40,512 nt of DNA from Cyclobacterium sp. 1_MG-2023 (GTDB lineage Bacteria; Bacteroidota; Bacteroidia; Cytophagales; Cyclobacteriaceae). A program made the position numbers and the translations under genes. Below, in pieces: positions 1-9,138 of this stretch. The notes under the pieces were generated by a model. That model had not been told where the DNA came from. It did no database searches and saw nothing but the letters and a program-made list of their open reading frames with translations. The stretch is from NCBI RefSeq assembly GCF_030546805.1, contig NZ_JAUOPC010000023.1, positions 1 to 40,512 of the forward strand, given 5' to 3'. Every line of letters begins with the position of its first letter. Position 1 is the stretch's first letter.

Positions 1-300
1 GCTGCGTGAACTCAATACCCGGTGGCTGAGCGGAGCCGATACCTAACGGCTGCGTGAACTCAATACCCGGTGGCTGAGCGGAGCCGAAGCCTTAGGGTAA
101 CGTACTACCAGTACCTTCTCCTTGTCAAGAGTGATTTGCAGAAATGGGATTCTATGGCTGAATTGGATGCTTTGAAATGGGCTGACTCAATTGAAAGTTA
201 TTAACGAATCCATCAATCCTGAAAGTACGAAATCCCTCCGCCGCGGCGAAAGGACCAAGGGGGATTTTTGACGTAAACATTTTAAAGTATAAGCTTGAGA
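1..300. repeat. Palindromic repeat region, left edge
   Basis: No gene is seen here. Two tandem units of 48 bp (1-48 and 49 to about 87) each carry the GC-rich block GGTGGCTGAGCGGAGCCGA. Positions about 121-280 are a diverged copy of the repeat body found again at about 1095-1245 and 1515-1660, including a damaged form of the CCGCCGCGGCGG palindrome near 236-247. The region is probably cut off by the window edge, so its left limit is unknown. Confidence 0.7.
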
Positions 301-368
301 TAATTGGACAGCCCATAGAAATACAAAAATAATTCCCGAACTTTAGATTCTACCCAAACCCAAAAACG

Positions 369-887
369 ATGAAAATAACAAACATTCTACTAACCGCTCT
401 TTTTCTTCTTATTGGAATGGCGAGTAGCCATGCCCAAACTACCATGGAAGAGTTTCTGGCCAAATGGGAAAACAGCAAGGCTTTTACCCTTGAAGCCATT
501 GATAAAATGCCTGATGACAAGTTAGACGACAAACTCCATGAATCTGCCATGTCTTTCAGGGAGCAAATCACGCACATAGGTGCGGCTGCAGCCAATATCT
601 CCAAAGGGTTTTTGCTCGGTGGTGAAATGGATTTCGATGCTTCAGCAAAACCGCAAACCAAAGCTGAGATGAAAGAGTTTATCACCAAGGCTTATGATTA
701 TGGTAAAAAAACCATTTCTTCTCTCTCTGAGGCACAGTTATCAGAAAAAATAGATTCTTTTGCCGGAAAAATCACCCGTAGACAAATGGTAGGATTGCTG
801 GATGACCATACGACGCATCATAGAGGAGCAGCCATTGCCTATATAAGGGCTCAAGGCATTGATCCTCCCGGTTATAGGGGAATTTAA
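369..887 (+). CDS. Exported DinB-family protein
   Basis: A 172-residue protein of the DinB/YfiT-like four-helix-bundle superfamily, whose members usually bind a divalent metal through three histidines and include thiol-dependent transferases and uncharacterised enzymes. Residues 1-22 form a signal peptide ending SHA before Gln23, so this member should act in the periplasm. Candidate metal ligands are His69 (in ITHIG) and the C-terminal HTTHHRG motif, His147 with His150 or His151. The tail, QGIDPPGYRGI, is typical of the family. The length is normal. The gene stands alone between two repeat regions with no partner, so its substrate cannot be inferred. The ATG at 369 is chosen because it gives an intact signal peptide. 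Family assignment is fairly firm; function is unknown. Confidence 0.85.
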   Translation: MKITNILLTALFLLIGMASSHAQTTMEEFLAKWENSKAFTLEAIDKMPDDKLDDKLHESAMSFREQITHIGAAAANISKGFLLGGEMDFDASAKPQTKAEMKEFITKAYDYGKKTISSLSEAQLSEKIDSFAGKITRRQMVGLLDDHTTHHRGAAIAYIRAQGIDPPGYRGI

Positions 888-944
888 TTTCTCTACCCGG
901 TGGCTGAGCGGAGCCGATAACTAACGGCTGAGTAAACGCTCTAC

Positions 945-1021
945 CCGGCGGCTGAGCGGAGCCGAAGTCTAAGGGTTGCGTACGCGTAATACCTACCCCT
1001 TCGACTCCGCTCAGGGTCCGG
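945..1021. repeat. 77-bp imperfect inverted repeat, copy 1
   Basis: The arms run CCGG-CGG-CTGAGCGGAG-C-CGAAG on the left and, read as reverse complement, CCGG-ACC-CTGAGCGGAG-T-CGAAG on the right. They can fold into a hairpin of about 20 pairs. The interior contains the palindrome GCGTACGC and the block TAATACCTAC. Confidence 0.8.
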
Positions 1022-1197
1022 TAATATGGATGACTTTCTGACAAAATAACACACTGATAAACAGTAATATACCCATCCCCCATACCCCATTGTCAGGGGA
1101 TTTGCGGTAATGGAAATTTAATACTGAATTGTTCCTTTGAAACGGGCTGACTTAATGTAAAGTTAGTAAAAACACTATCATTCCTGAAAGCACAAAA

Positions 1198-1219
1198 TCC
1201 CTCCGCCGCGGCGGAGGGA
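1198..1219. repeat. Perfect 22-bp GC palindrome
   Basis: The half-site TCCCTCCGCCG is followed directly by its exact reverse complement. The same palindrome is repeated at 1618-1639, exactly 420 bp away. It sits in the middle of the tandemly duplicated repeat body. Confidence 0.85.
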
Positions 1220-1363
1220 CCAAGGGGGATTTTTGACGTAAACTGTAAACCTATTGTAGTTCCCCGGTGGCTGAGCGAAGCCGACACTTAACGGCTAAGT
1301 GATCTCAATACCCGGTGGCTGTGCAGACAGAGCCGATACCTAACGGCTGAATGAATTAAATAC

Positions 1364-1440
1364 CCGGCGGCTGAGCGGAGCCGAAGCCTAAGGGTTACGT
1401 ACGCGCAATACCTACCCCTTCGGCTCCGCTCAGGGTCCGG
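1364..1440. repeat. 77-bp imperfect inverted repeat, copy 2
   Basis: Same length and orientation as the copy at 945-1021. The right arm here reads CTTCGGCTCCGCTCAGG, which restores a pair that is mismatched or wobbled in copy 1. A third, 76-bp copy lies at 1710-1785. Confidence 0.8.
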
Positions 1441-1617
1441 TAATATGGATGACTTTCTGACAAAATAACACACTGATAAACAGTAATATACCCATCCCCC
1501 ATACCCCATTATCAGGGGGATTTGCGGAAATGGGAATTTATGGCTGAATTGTTCCTTTGAAACGAGCTGACTTAATGTAAAGTTAGTAAAAACACTATCA
1601 TTCCTGAAAGCACAAAA

Positions 1618-1639
1618 TCCCTCCGCCGCGGCGGAGGGA
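1618..1639. repeat. Perfect 22-bp GC palindrome, second copy
   Basis: Identical to the palindrome at 1198-1219. It is followed here by a run of G residues (1643-1652) that is longer than in the first copy. Confidence 0.85.
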
Positions 1640-1824
1640 CCAAGGGGGGGGGTTATTACGTAAATTGTAAACCTATTGTAGTTCCCCGGTGGCTGAGTGA
1701 ACGCTCTACCCGGTGGCTGAGCGGAGCCGAAGCCTAAGGGTTGCGTACGCGTAATGCCTACCCCTTCGACTCCGCTCAGGGTTCGGTTGATTGGATTCGT
1801 CACTAAATACCCTACAATACAAAC

Positions 1825-4197
1825 TCATTTAGCATTTTTCAAAAACCTGTCCAAAAAGGCAAAGCTTTCCTTCCCGTTAATGGTATGTCCATCATTAAAA
1901 TAAGCAATCTTGGTGGAACCTTCCTGCTGAATATTCGCATAATGCCTTCTGACTTTGGCATACTCATAAGCCACCCATTTGTCCGTTCCAACCGCATCCT
2001 TATGGCCTCTTTCTACCATAAATGGTCTGGGAGCAATTAAGGCTGCCATTTCAGCATAATTGAATGTATTGGCCAGGTTCCACTCAGGAATTTCATACTC
2101 TCCGGTAAAGGGATAACTGTTGAAAGCCTCATAATCTGTGCTTGCTACTTTTCGCACCCATTCATTAAAGTCGCCTGAACAAATAGACAATGCATAACCT
2201 TCAACCAGGGCTGGAACCCGCATGGCTGTTTTACCGCCATAAGACAGGCCATAAAACCCAATTCTCTCCGAATCCACAAAATCCTGCTGACCTAACCAGT
2301 CTACAATACATTGGTGCTGACCTGTAATGATAGAGTAAAGGGACAAACCCAATGGGTTGGCTTTTCTTTGTAATACCCTAAAATTATCTTGACCCCAATA
2401 TAAGTTGTGTGGGGCAAATACCACATAGCCCCTATCTGCCAAGTCTGAAGCAAATCCTTTATAGGGTTTATATGCCCTTTCAGTCTTATCTTTGGTCAAA
2501 ACATCTTTGGGTAAACCTTCTAAGCCATGCTGGGTAACCACAGCCGCCAAAGGCATTGTTAGGTCTACTCCTTTTGGCACCAGTAAAATCCCCCAGGCAA
2601 AAACTCCTTCCCAAACATCCAGTTTCACTTCATAGGCTGTCCAACCTTCTGTTTCCGCATAAAATCTCGCTTCTGTATTGTTTGGCACATTCGGATCGGG
2701 CAACTTCCCTAATTCTTCCCATAACCTTGCCCTATGGGCTGATTTTATGGCTTTCAAATCTCCCGAATTGCTATCAAGGGTCTGCCAAAAAGTAGTGTTC
2801 CGGATAGTCTCAGAAGCGGGAATAAGTTGCTGCACATGGTTTTCCATAGCTCTTACAGCCCTTTCTTGCCTGTGTTCAACATTAAGCCAATGACTCGGTA
2901 AGCCACTGCTTAATAAAGAAGTATTCTTTTCATTTAATTCAGCTTCTATCCCCAAATCCTTCAGAAACACTGACAGGGATTTATCTGATTGCTCACCATT
3001 TCCTAAAGCATTGCGTCCCTCAAAAAACCGAAGGTTACTTTTGCCTTTGGGAAGCATTGCTTCTGCCCTTTGCCACTCTGCCTTCACCGAAGAAAGTTCC
3101 GGAATTGATAAGACTCCAGGAGCAGCACCAGTCCTTCCGGCTGATGGTGCCGGTGGGCCTGAAGCTTCCGGATACAAAGAATCTTCAATGTTTAACTTTT
3201 GCGGCCAACTCATGACCGCCAGCTCGGCATCCCCAAATTTTTTCAATAAGGCAAAGACATTTCTATAAATTGGCTCCTTCCATATATTTTCTCTTTGGTC
3301 AAAATAACCACTTACCAATGAAGCAGAAATCCTAGAATCCAAGGCCGCCGCATAAAGGGACAACATCCCTCCTTCTCCATGTCCGGCCACACCGATTTTC
3401 AGTGGGTTCCCTGTCCGCTCATTTTTTGCTTGGAACCAATCTACTGCTGCCAATACTTTTTGCAATTCATAGCCTATCACATGCCTGCCCAGAATAAAGC
3501 CTTGTCTGTAAATGTACTCTCTATGGGTTTGGTTGGTGAATTTTCCTTGTATAGAACTTCCTGAAAAAGTGTCTTTTCGGTTAAGTAAAACAGGAACCAT
3601 CACCTCAACCCCATTTCTTGCCATATGTGCAGCCCTACCAAAACCTGTTTCACCTTCTCCTGTCATACCCGCGACAACCTCCGGTGCTGTGGCTGCATCC
3701 GGAACATAGACCACCCTGGCTTTGGTCTCCCCTTTGGGGCTGATCAACAAACCTTCAGCATAAAACTCCCCATACACTCCATCGAATACCCGCCATTTTA
3801 CTGCAGAGATGGTGTATTTTTCATTCTCGAAAGTATAGGGTTCGAGCGCTCCACTTTCCTGGTAGCTCATAAAAGGAGCCGATCTCTTGTCTATAAGCCC
3901 TAAAATCTCCTGCAATTCCTGTCTTTGGGAAGCAATTGATTGATTGAAAGCTTCAGAACTTGTAAAATCCCTTTGCCAAAAATCATTTCTTGTTGCCTTG
4001 CTTTTCTGAAGGGCCTGGTCCAAAAACTCCCCTACTCCCTTCATCATGGTATTGGGCAAGTCAAATTTCTCGTCCAACAAACGCGCCTGAAAAGGGAATT
4101 CATTTTCAGTTTGACCTAAAATTTTTCCAGGGATTCCTGTCATCAAGAATAAAATAACAAGCCAAATCCTACTCTTTGAAAAGCAAATCACATGCAT
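1825..4197 (-). CDS. Exported two-domain alpha/beta hydrolase (acetyl-xylan-esterase-like)
   Basis: A 790-residue secreted protein with a signal peptide of about 28 residues (ending ILGQ), built from two alpha/beta-hydrolase modules. The C-terminal module (about 490-790) has a complete-looking triad: Ser652 in the elbow GLSYGG, Asp734 in GHKDAVG and His771 in NDGHTI. This resembles the acetyl-xylan-esterase/dienelactone-hydrolase group, so ester cleavage on a glycan or glycoside is plausible. The N-terminal module (about 130-420) keeps the elbow shape, GHGEGG at 272-277, but Glu275 stands where the nucleophile is expected, so it is probably non-catalytic or altered. The gene is last in a three-gene operon, 31 bp after the beta-helix gene. 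The substrate is not shown by the sequence. Confidence 0.85.
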   Translation of the reverse strand: MHVICFSKSRIWLVILFLMTGIPGKILGQTENEFPFQARLLDEKFDLPNTMMKGVGEFLDQALQKSKATRNDFWQRDFTSSEAFNQSIASQRQELQEILGLIDKRSAPFMSYQESGALEPYTFENEKYTISAVKWRVFDGVYGEFYAEGLLISPKGETKARVVYVPDAATAPEVVAGMTGEGETGFGRAAHMARNGVEVMVPVLLNRKDTFSGSSIQGKFTNQTHREYIYRQGFILGRHVIGYELQKVLAAVDWFQAKNERTGNPLKIGVAGHGEGGMLSLYAAALDSRISASLVSGYFDQRENIWKEPIYRNVFALLKKFGDAELAVMSWPQKLNIEDSLYPEASGPPAPSAGRTGAAPGVLSIPELSSVKAEWQRAEAMLPKGKSNLRFFEGRNALGNGEQSDKSLSVFLKDLGIEAELNEKNTSLLSSGLPSHWLNVEHRQERAVRAMENHVQQLIPASETIRNTTFWQTLDSNSGDLKAIKSAHRARLWEELGKLPDPNVPNNTEARFYAETEGWTAYEVKLDVWEGVFAWGILLVPKGVDLTMPLAAVVTQHGLEGLPKDVLTKDKTERAYKPYKGFASDLADRGYVVFAPHNLYWGQDNFRVLQRKANPLGLSLYSIITGQHQCIVDWLGQQDFVDSERIGFYGLSYGGKTAMRVPALVEGYALSICSGDFNEWVRKVASTDYEAFNSYPFTGEYEIPEWNLANTFNYAEMAALIAPRPFMVERGHKDAVGTDKWVAYEYAKVRRHYANIQQEGSTKIAYFNDGHTINGKESFAFLDRFLKNAK

Positions 4198-4228
4198 TTT
4201 TTATTCGATTTTGTTTAAACCTCTGAGG

Positions 4229-5638
4229 CTAATCCGTTATTTTATTTCCATGTCCACCAATGGTTTGAATGGGTTCAAAGGAACTATCATTTGGGTTTAA
4301 GGCGGTAATCATGCATCCCGAAACCTTGCTATCTGTAACATTGTCCAACAAGAGGCCAACTTTTTCGCAACTCAGTAGGCTACAATTCCCTATATTTATA
4401 CGCTTTGAATCACGCACAACAAGACCCAGGCTGTCCTTGGAACCATAAACCTGCACACCTGAGAAGGTACAATCTTCACTATTGGTGACCAATAACTTAT
4501 TGGATGGTAGCGTCCCGGAGGGATAATTGGCATTGGCATCAAACAAATTTGATCCAAACACTACATTGCTACAGCCCTCCATCAATAAGCCGTAATCATA
4601 GCCTTGCCAAATGGTATTTCCGGTAACCACCACTCCCCTGCAATATTGCAAGTCAATATTTACCATCACATCACTCAGCACATTTCCGGTGATGGTTACA
4701 TTTCCCCAGCGCTCTTTTTCACTGCCAATTCCCGATGGATCTTTTCCAATGATTCGAATATTAGCTGAATTGTGCGCATTGCGGTTATGCTGAATGGTGC
4801 AACCCGTAATGGCTACTTCTGCGGTTCCAACTGCACTACCTGAGCAATCGATCAGCACATTCGCAGTGGGGGCTTTGTCTGAACCCATATTGCTTTCTAT
4901 GTCACAGCCTGTGATGTGTATATTTCTGATATTGCCCCCTTTGGTGACAATTCCACCTTCCTTGTTATAACTGATATGGCTTCCCGTAATATTGGATTGG
5001 TGCAAATTGACCCCATCATAAAAGACGCCAATGCCATGGTTTTCGTAAAGGTGACAATCAGCAATGATTAAATTCCTGTTGTTTTCTTTCAGGTGAATGG
5101 CATGAAGGGTATGCCTTACTTGTACCCTTGTGATGGTCAACTGCATGGTGCCTATGGCTTCAATGCCTACAGCCGCTTTATGCTGTCCTTCTATAGACAA
5201 ACCTTCTACTAAAGGCATGCGCTCTGAAGACCAAACCTTCTTATCAAATCCCTCAGGATCAGCTGAGCCAAAATGAGTCCCTGCAATTTTAAATGCCGGA
5301 CCGGCACCAGCCATAATCACCTGTGCATCACCATTTCCCCTAATGCTGGCGTACCCCATTTTTGCCAGATCAATTAAAATGGTTTTAGAAATCTTATAAT
5401 GACCTTTTGGGAAAATCAAACGATTCCCTGTTGTGGCAACTGCTTTTTGGATCGCTGCTGTGTCATCTGTTTTGCCATCTCCTTTAGCACCAAAATGCTT
5501 TACGTTAGTTTCCTCACCCTTTAAGTTAGAAGAAAGGTCAACTGTAGACTTCCCAAACAACTGCTGTGTCCCGGCAAATGAAGCCAATGTTGCAGCTGCT
5601 ACCGTCAAAAACTTTCTCCTTTTACCGGAATTTATCAT
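4229..5638 (-). CDS. Tat-exported right-handed beta-helix protein (Pectate_lyase_3 type)
   Basis: A 469-residue protein with a twin-arginine signal (KRRKFLTVAAATLASFAG near the start). After it comes VKHFGAKGDGKTDDTAAIQKAV at about 46-67, the hallmark opening of the Pectate_lyase_3/GH28-like beta-helix family. The rest is a ladder of short strands with repeated ITG, NIRIIG and VTGN units, as expected for a parallel beta-helix. Such proteins are polysaccharide lyases, glycoside hydrolases or epimerases, and no catalytic residue can be assigned with certainty. It is the middle gene of the minus-strand operon, 24 bp after the dehydrogenase/cytochrome gene and 31 bp before the hydrolase gene. This context supports a role in extracellular carbohydrate processing. 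Confidence 0.82.
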   Translation of the reverse strand: MINSGKRRKFLTVAAATLASFAGTQQLFGKSTVDLSSNLKGEETNVKHFGAKGDGKTDDTAAIQKAVATTGNRLIFPKGHYKISKTILIDLAKMGYASIRGNGDAQVIMAGAGPAFKIAGTHFGSADPEGFDKKVWSSERMPLVEGLSIEGQHKAAVGIEAIGTMQLTITRVQVRHTLHAIHLKENNRNLIIADCHLYENHGIGVFYDGVNLHQSNITGSHISYNKEGGIVTKGGNIRNIHITGCDIESNMGSDKAPTANVLIDCSGSAVGTAEVAITGCTIQHNRNAHNSANIRIIGKDPSGIGSEKERWGNVTITGNVLSDVMVNIDLQYCRGVVVTGNTIWQGYDYGLLMEGCSNVVFGSNLFDANANYPSGTLPSNKLLVTNSEDCTFSGVQVYGSKDSLGLVVRDSKRINIGNCSLLSCEKVGLLLDNVTDSKVSGCMITALNPNDSSFEPIQTIGGHGNKITD

Positions 5639-5662
5639 ATTAAAATAGTATTGGGTTTACAA

Positions 5663-8600
5663 TTATTTAACCTGCATCAAATAGGCAAAAAGGTCACTGA
5701 TTTCTTCATCTGAAAGGGGTTCCAATATCCGCTCTGGCATATAGGTCGTTTGCTGTACTTCCATGGCTGCAATTCTTTCCTGAGACAAAACGGTAGATTT
5801 ACCCCCTAGTGGTGGATCAATGGTAATCGTTCCTCCACTCTGTGATTTTAGCCTTCCTTCGAGAATACGTCCATCAGTAGTTACAATTCTTTGAACTTCA
5901 TACCCTTCTCTGATGTCTGCATTTGGATCAACAATATGCAATAGCAGGTAATCAGGGTTGGATCGATCATAGCCGGTAAGCTCCGGACCGGAGACCCCAC
6001 CCTCTCCATTCAGTTGGTGACAGGAACCACAATTGCTCAAAAAGAGTGTTCGCCCTTTCTTTACATTCTGCTCACCTGTTCCAATCAACTTTCCGTAAGC
6101 ATTGATTCTTTTGGTCTTTTCTTCCGAAGTCAACAACTTACTGCTCGGCCATATCCTGTCAGCTCTTTCGTTGATTTGCTCATCCTGGAGTAACCTGAAT
6201 CGTCTGGCAAGGTGATACTCTACGTCATCGGGGCTTATGGTTTTGGGCTGTTCGATTTCATTGAAAAAGTCCATCGCCCATTCCTTTCGACTTGCAAACA
6301 AAGAAATGGCAGCTTCCCTCACATAGACATTGTCCCTGAATCCCGGATATGCCTTTGACAGTTGTTCTCCAATTTCCTTTTGGTTGTAGGATTGCAAGGC
6401 ATGCAAAGCAGTTTGCTTGATGACAGGAGAAGATTGGCCATTTTTAACCAGATTCAAAAGGTCAGGAACCACTTCATCCTGATTGATTTCTCCCAGGACC
6501 TGAATATAGGACAACCTTAATCCGATTTCTGCATTAGGATCTTTGATGATCTTCAATGCTTCTGCCAAGGCTTTTTCTTCCCTGCGCCTTAAGGCCAGGG
6601 TAAGCGGAGAGTCTCCCAATTCCTTGTTGTTTTTCTCTAATATTTTCAGCAAATTATCTGGAAGGGTAACCATCTCTCTTCCTAACAAACCTTCCTGTAG
6701 TCCTTCAATCAATATTTTGACATGTTTGGATGAAGGTGCTTCTTCCAATAATTGGGTAGCCATGGCAAAGTTTTCCGCACCACCTTCCATAATGTACCGC
6801 TGCATTAATCTGCCTAGCAGTACCTTTTCCATAATTGGATGTTGCCATATTTTATCATCGGCCATCATGGCCAATACCCCTTCTCTATCTGTTGTTGCTT
6901 TTTCTTCCAGAGCCCACCATGTCAATAATGGTATATCAGGATCCTCGCTATCCTCATGGTTATTCAGCAAGTTTTCTATAAGTGAAAAAGTCTGCTTGGA
7001 AGGCAGTCTTTTGGCTGATGCCATCAGTTGTGACCTCACCTCTGGATGTGACTCTTTTGTTGCTAGTTTTTGAAGTTCCTGGAACATGGCTGGGCTAAGG
7101 GATTGCTTGTCGCCAAGCAGCCTTACCGTCCACATCCTTACAAAAGGGTCCTTGTGATTCAGTCCCATTTTGCCGATTTCATCGCTTATGCCCGCTGTAA
7201 GGTTAATGGCCCAAAGGGCTTCCAATGCCTCTTGTTCATTTCCTGTTTCCAACAAATTGATCAATAACGGTAGACTGCTTGGATCTTTCCGGTCGCCAAA
7301 CTGTCTCAAGGCTTCCTGACGGAACCATTTGTTTTCATGGGAAAGCAATTGCACCAATTCCTCATTGGAATAGCTGCTTATATCAAAGGATTGAATGTGT
7401 TTGTCTCCATTCTTGGGGCCTAGCCTGTAGATTCTTCCACTGGTCTTGTGCCAAGTATCTCTTGGATCCACATGGGACAACCTGCTATCGTACCAGTCTG
7501 CAATATAAATACCCCCATCAGGCCCTAATTTGATATCCACAGGTCTAAACCATTTGTCCGTGGTGGACAAAACGATTTCCTTGTCCACATTTTCAAAAGA
7601 GGAACCTTTCTCTGTAAATGCCGTCAGCTGAATGAAATTATGCAAGGGATTGATCGCAAACATTAGGTCATTGTAATGGGCTGGCAAAGCCGCTCCCTCA
7701 TATTTGATCAATGAATGGGTAAATCTTTTCTTTTCTCCTTCCAAAGGCATATTGGGCAGGTAGCCAAAAGCATAAGGATTGGTTAAGGGCCCATGTTTGC
7801 CCCAGCTTTTGATATAATAGGCGCCTTGTTTGTAGTAAGGGCCTCTGTCATAGCCATTGGTTCCTGAAAATATCCTGCCTTTCCGATCGAATTCCACATT
7901 AAAGGCATTGTTGCCTCCACCTTCGGAGAAAAGCTCAAAGACATTGGTCTCTGGGTGGTAACGCCAGATCGCCTGGCCAAGGAAAGCTACGTTTTTAGTG
8001 ACTTTTGAGTTGATATTGGCGGTAGTCGTACTTCCTTGAGCTCCATATAGCCAACCATCAGGCCCCCATCTTAAGCTATTGGCAACCGCATGGGTATCCT
8101 CCAAACCAAAACCTTCCAAATGTACTTCAGGATCGCCTTCAGGTAATCCATCCTCATTCTCATCCGCATAGGCCAATAAAAAAGGAGGACTAAGCACCCA
8201 TATTTTCTTTCTTCCCAGGGCTACACCTGTGGTAATATTCAAACCCGAGATGGCATCTGTGCTTTTATCGTATTTGCCATCCCCATCTGTATCTTCAAAA
8301 AAGGTAATCCTATCTGCTCCTTTTGCTCCTGCCGGTGGCGGGTCCAATTTTTTATCAAACTTCACCCGAGTATGGTTGTCAATGGCCGTAATTTTCAAAC
8401 CTTTAGGGTAAGGATATTGCTGGTATTGCACCACCCACATTCTACCCTTATGGTCAAAACTAACCTGTATGGGCTGAGCAATTTCAGGCTCTGAAAGCAC
8501 CAATTCCAAAGACAAATCTTGCGGAATAGTGAAATCCTTTAGCACATCTTCGGGAGCCGTAGGGGTTGCCAGGCTGTCGGTCAATACACCTCTACCCTTG

Positions 8601-8734
8601 TAATTTTCCATAAAATTGGCCACGTCCTCATTGGCCGCTAGGTCCTTGATTCCTAATTCGGACTCTTTTTTACAAGAGAAAATGAGCAGGGGCAGTAAAA
8701 ACCAAATGGATCCCTTTAAATGTTTTAGATGCAT
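5663..8734 (-). CDS. Lipoprotein membrane-bound dehydrogenase / HEAT / cytochrome c fusion
   Basis: A 1023-residue lipoprotein: the signal ends LLIFSC with Cys21 as the lipidation site. Residues about 70-440 match the 'putative membrane-bound dehydrogenase' propeller module typical of Planctomycetes/Verrucomicrobia and common in Bacteroidota (opening LSLELVLSEPEIAQPIQVSFDHKG). Residues about 450-840 are helical HEAT-like repeats. The C-terminus is the matching heme domain: CGSCH at 902-906 binds heme c, and Met999 in TYMPERILEPLSDEEI is the likely sixth ligand. This architecture suggests a sugar or alcohol dehydrogenase that passes electrons to its own cytochrome in the periplasm or at the cell surface. 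It is the first gene of the operon, so it is expected to be read from a promoter in 8735-9000. The substrate is unknown. Confidence 0.87.
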   Translation of the reverse strand: MHLKHLKGSIWFLLPLLIFSCKKESELGIKDLAANEDVANFMENYKGRGVLTDSLATPTAPEDVLKDFTIPQDLSLELVLSEPEIAQPIQVSFDHKGRMWVVQYQQYPYPKGLKITAIDNHTRVKFDKKLDPPPAGAKGADRITFFEDTDGDGKYDKSTDAISGLNITTGVALGRKKIWVLSPPFLLAYADENEDGLPEGDPEVHLEGFGLEDTHAVANSLRWGPDGWLYGAQGSTTTANINSKVTKNVAFLGQAIWRYHPETNVFELFSEGGGNNAFNVEFDRKGRIFSGTNGYDRGPYYKQGAYYIKSWGKHGPLTNPYAFGYLPNMPLEGEKKRFTHSLIKYEGAALPAHYNDLMFAINPLHNFIQLTAFTEKGSSFENVDKEIVLSTTDKWFRPVDIKLGPDGGIYIADWYDSRLSHVDPRDTWHKTSGRIYRLGPKNGDKHIQSFDISSYSNEELVQLLSHENKWFRQEALRQFGDRKDPSSLPLLINLLETGNEQEALEALWAINLTAGISDEIGKMGLNHKDPFVRMWTVRLLGDKQSLSPAMFQELQKLATKESHPEVRSQLMASAKRLPSKQTFSLIENLLNNHEDSEDPDIPLLTWWALEEKATTDREGVLAMMADDKIWQHPIMEKVLLGRLMQRYIMEGGAENFAMATQLLEEAPSSKHVKILIEGLQEGLLGREMVTLPDNLLKILEKNNKELGDSPLTLALRRREEKALAEALKIIKDPNAEIGLRLSYIQVLGEINQDEVVPDLLNLVKNGQSSPVIKQTALHALQSYNQKEIGEQLSKAYPGFRDNVYVREAAISLFASRKEWAMDFFNEIEQPKTISPDDVEYHLARRFRLLQDEQINERADRIWPSSKLLTSEEKTKRINAYGKLIGTGEQNVKKGRTLFLSNCGSCHQLNGEGGVSGPELTGYDRSNPDYLLLHIVDPNADIREGYEVQRIVTTDGRILEGRLKSQSGGTITIDPPLGGKSTVLSQERIAAMEVQQTTYMPERILEPLSDEEISDLFAYLMQVK

Positions 8735-9138
8735 AGTAAATTAAAATTGTACCACATGACCCAATGGACCTGTATGTGCTATTGTTATATTTTAAAATTG
8801 TATTGAACCCGAAATAGGCAATTGCTTTTCTATTACCAATTGCAATCACTTCCTTATAAGAACCGGGATTTTCTTACCTAATCTGGATTGAATTAAACAG
8901 CAATTAAATTAATCATATTTAAACGAAAGACCTACAATAGACGCTTTTAGATCAATTTGGGCATGCCTAAATTTGATAAACGGTCTGCACTAAAACCTTA
9001 GCCAAGGTTCAGGTTGCTTCTCAGTTATTATGCCGAGGATGCATCAATTATTAAAGAATTGGAAACCGAAGCAAAAACACGCTTGGGTAAATCACCATTG
9101 CTAAAATGGAAATGCCTCTTAGGTTTTGGTTTTTCTAT
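8735..9138. other. Intergenic spacer upstream of the minus-strand operon
   Basis: About 400 bp with no credible gene. It should contain the promoter of the operon reading left from 8734, but no clear Bacteroidota -33/-7 pair could be assigned by eye. An open frame at 9014-9286 runs into the 21-bp tandem repeat and is not believed. Confidence 0.6.

Larger units (their letters stand above)
893..1800. repeat. GC-rich repeat array with ~420-bp tandem duplication
   Basis: No credible gene lies here. The stretch 942-1275 recurs almost unchanged at 1361-1697, a period of about 420 bp, and a third partial copy of its first part begins near 1703. Each unit starts with a 77-bp inverted repeat, continues with AT-rich sequence (TAATATGGATGACTTTCTGA and on), contains a perfect 22-bp GC palindrome, and ends GTAAACCTATTGTAGTTCCCC. 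Short open frames across the array encode repetitive products such as IPLGPSAAAEGF and are by-products of the repeat. Confidence 0.85.

Noticed and set aside
350-688. Minus-strand frame opposite the DinB-like gene
   Set aside because: It is a shadow frame. The plus-strand gene has a signal peptide and a family match.
772-1803. Minus-strand frames at 772-1083, 1093-1287 and 1288-1803
   Set aside because: They consist of translated palindromic repeat (GSAQPPGR, IPLGPSAAAEGF) and recur with the duplication.
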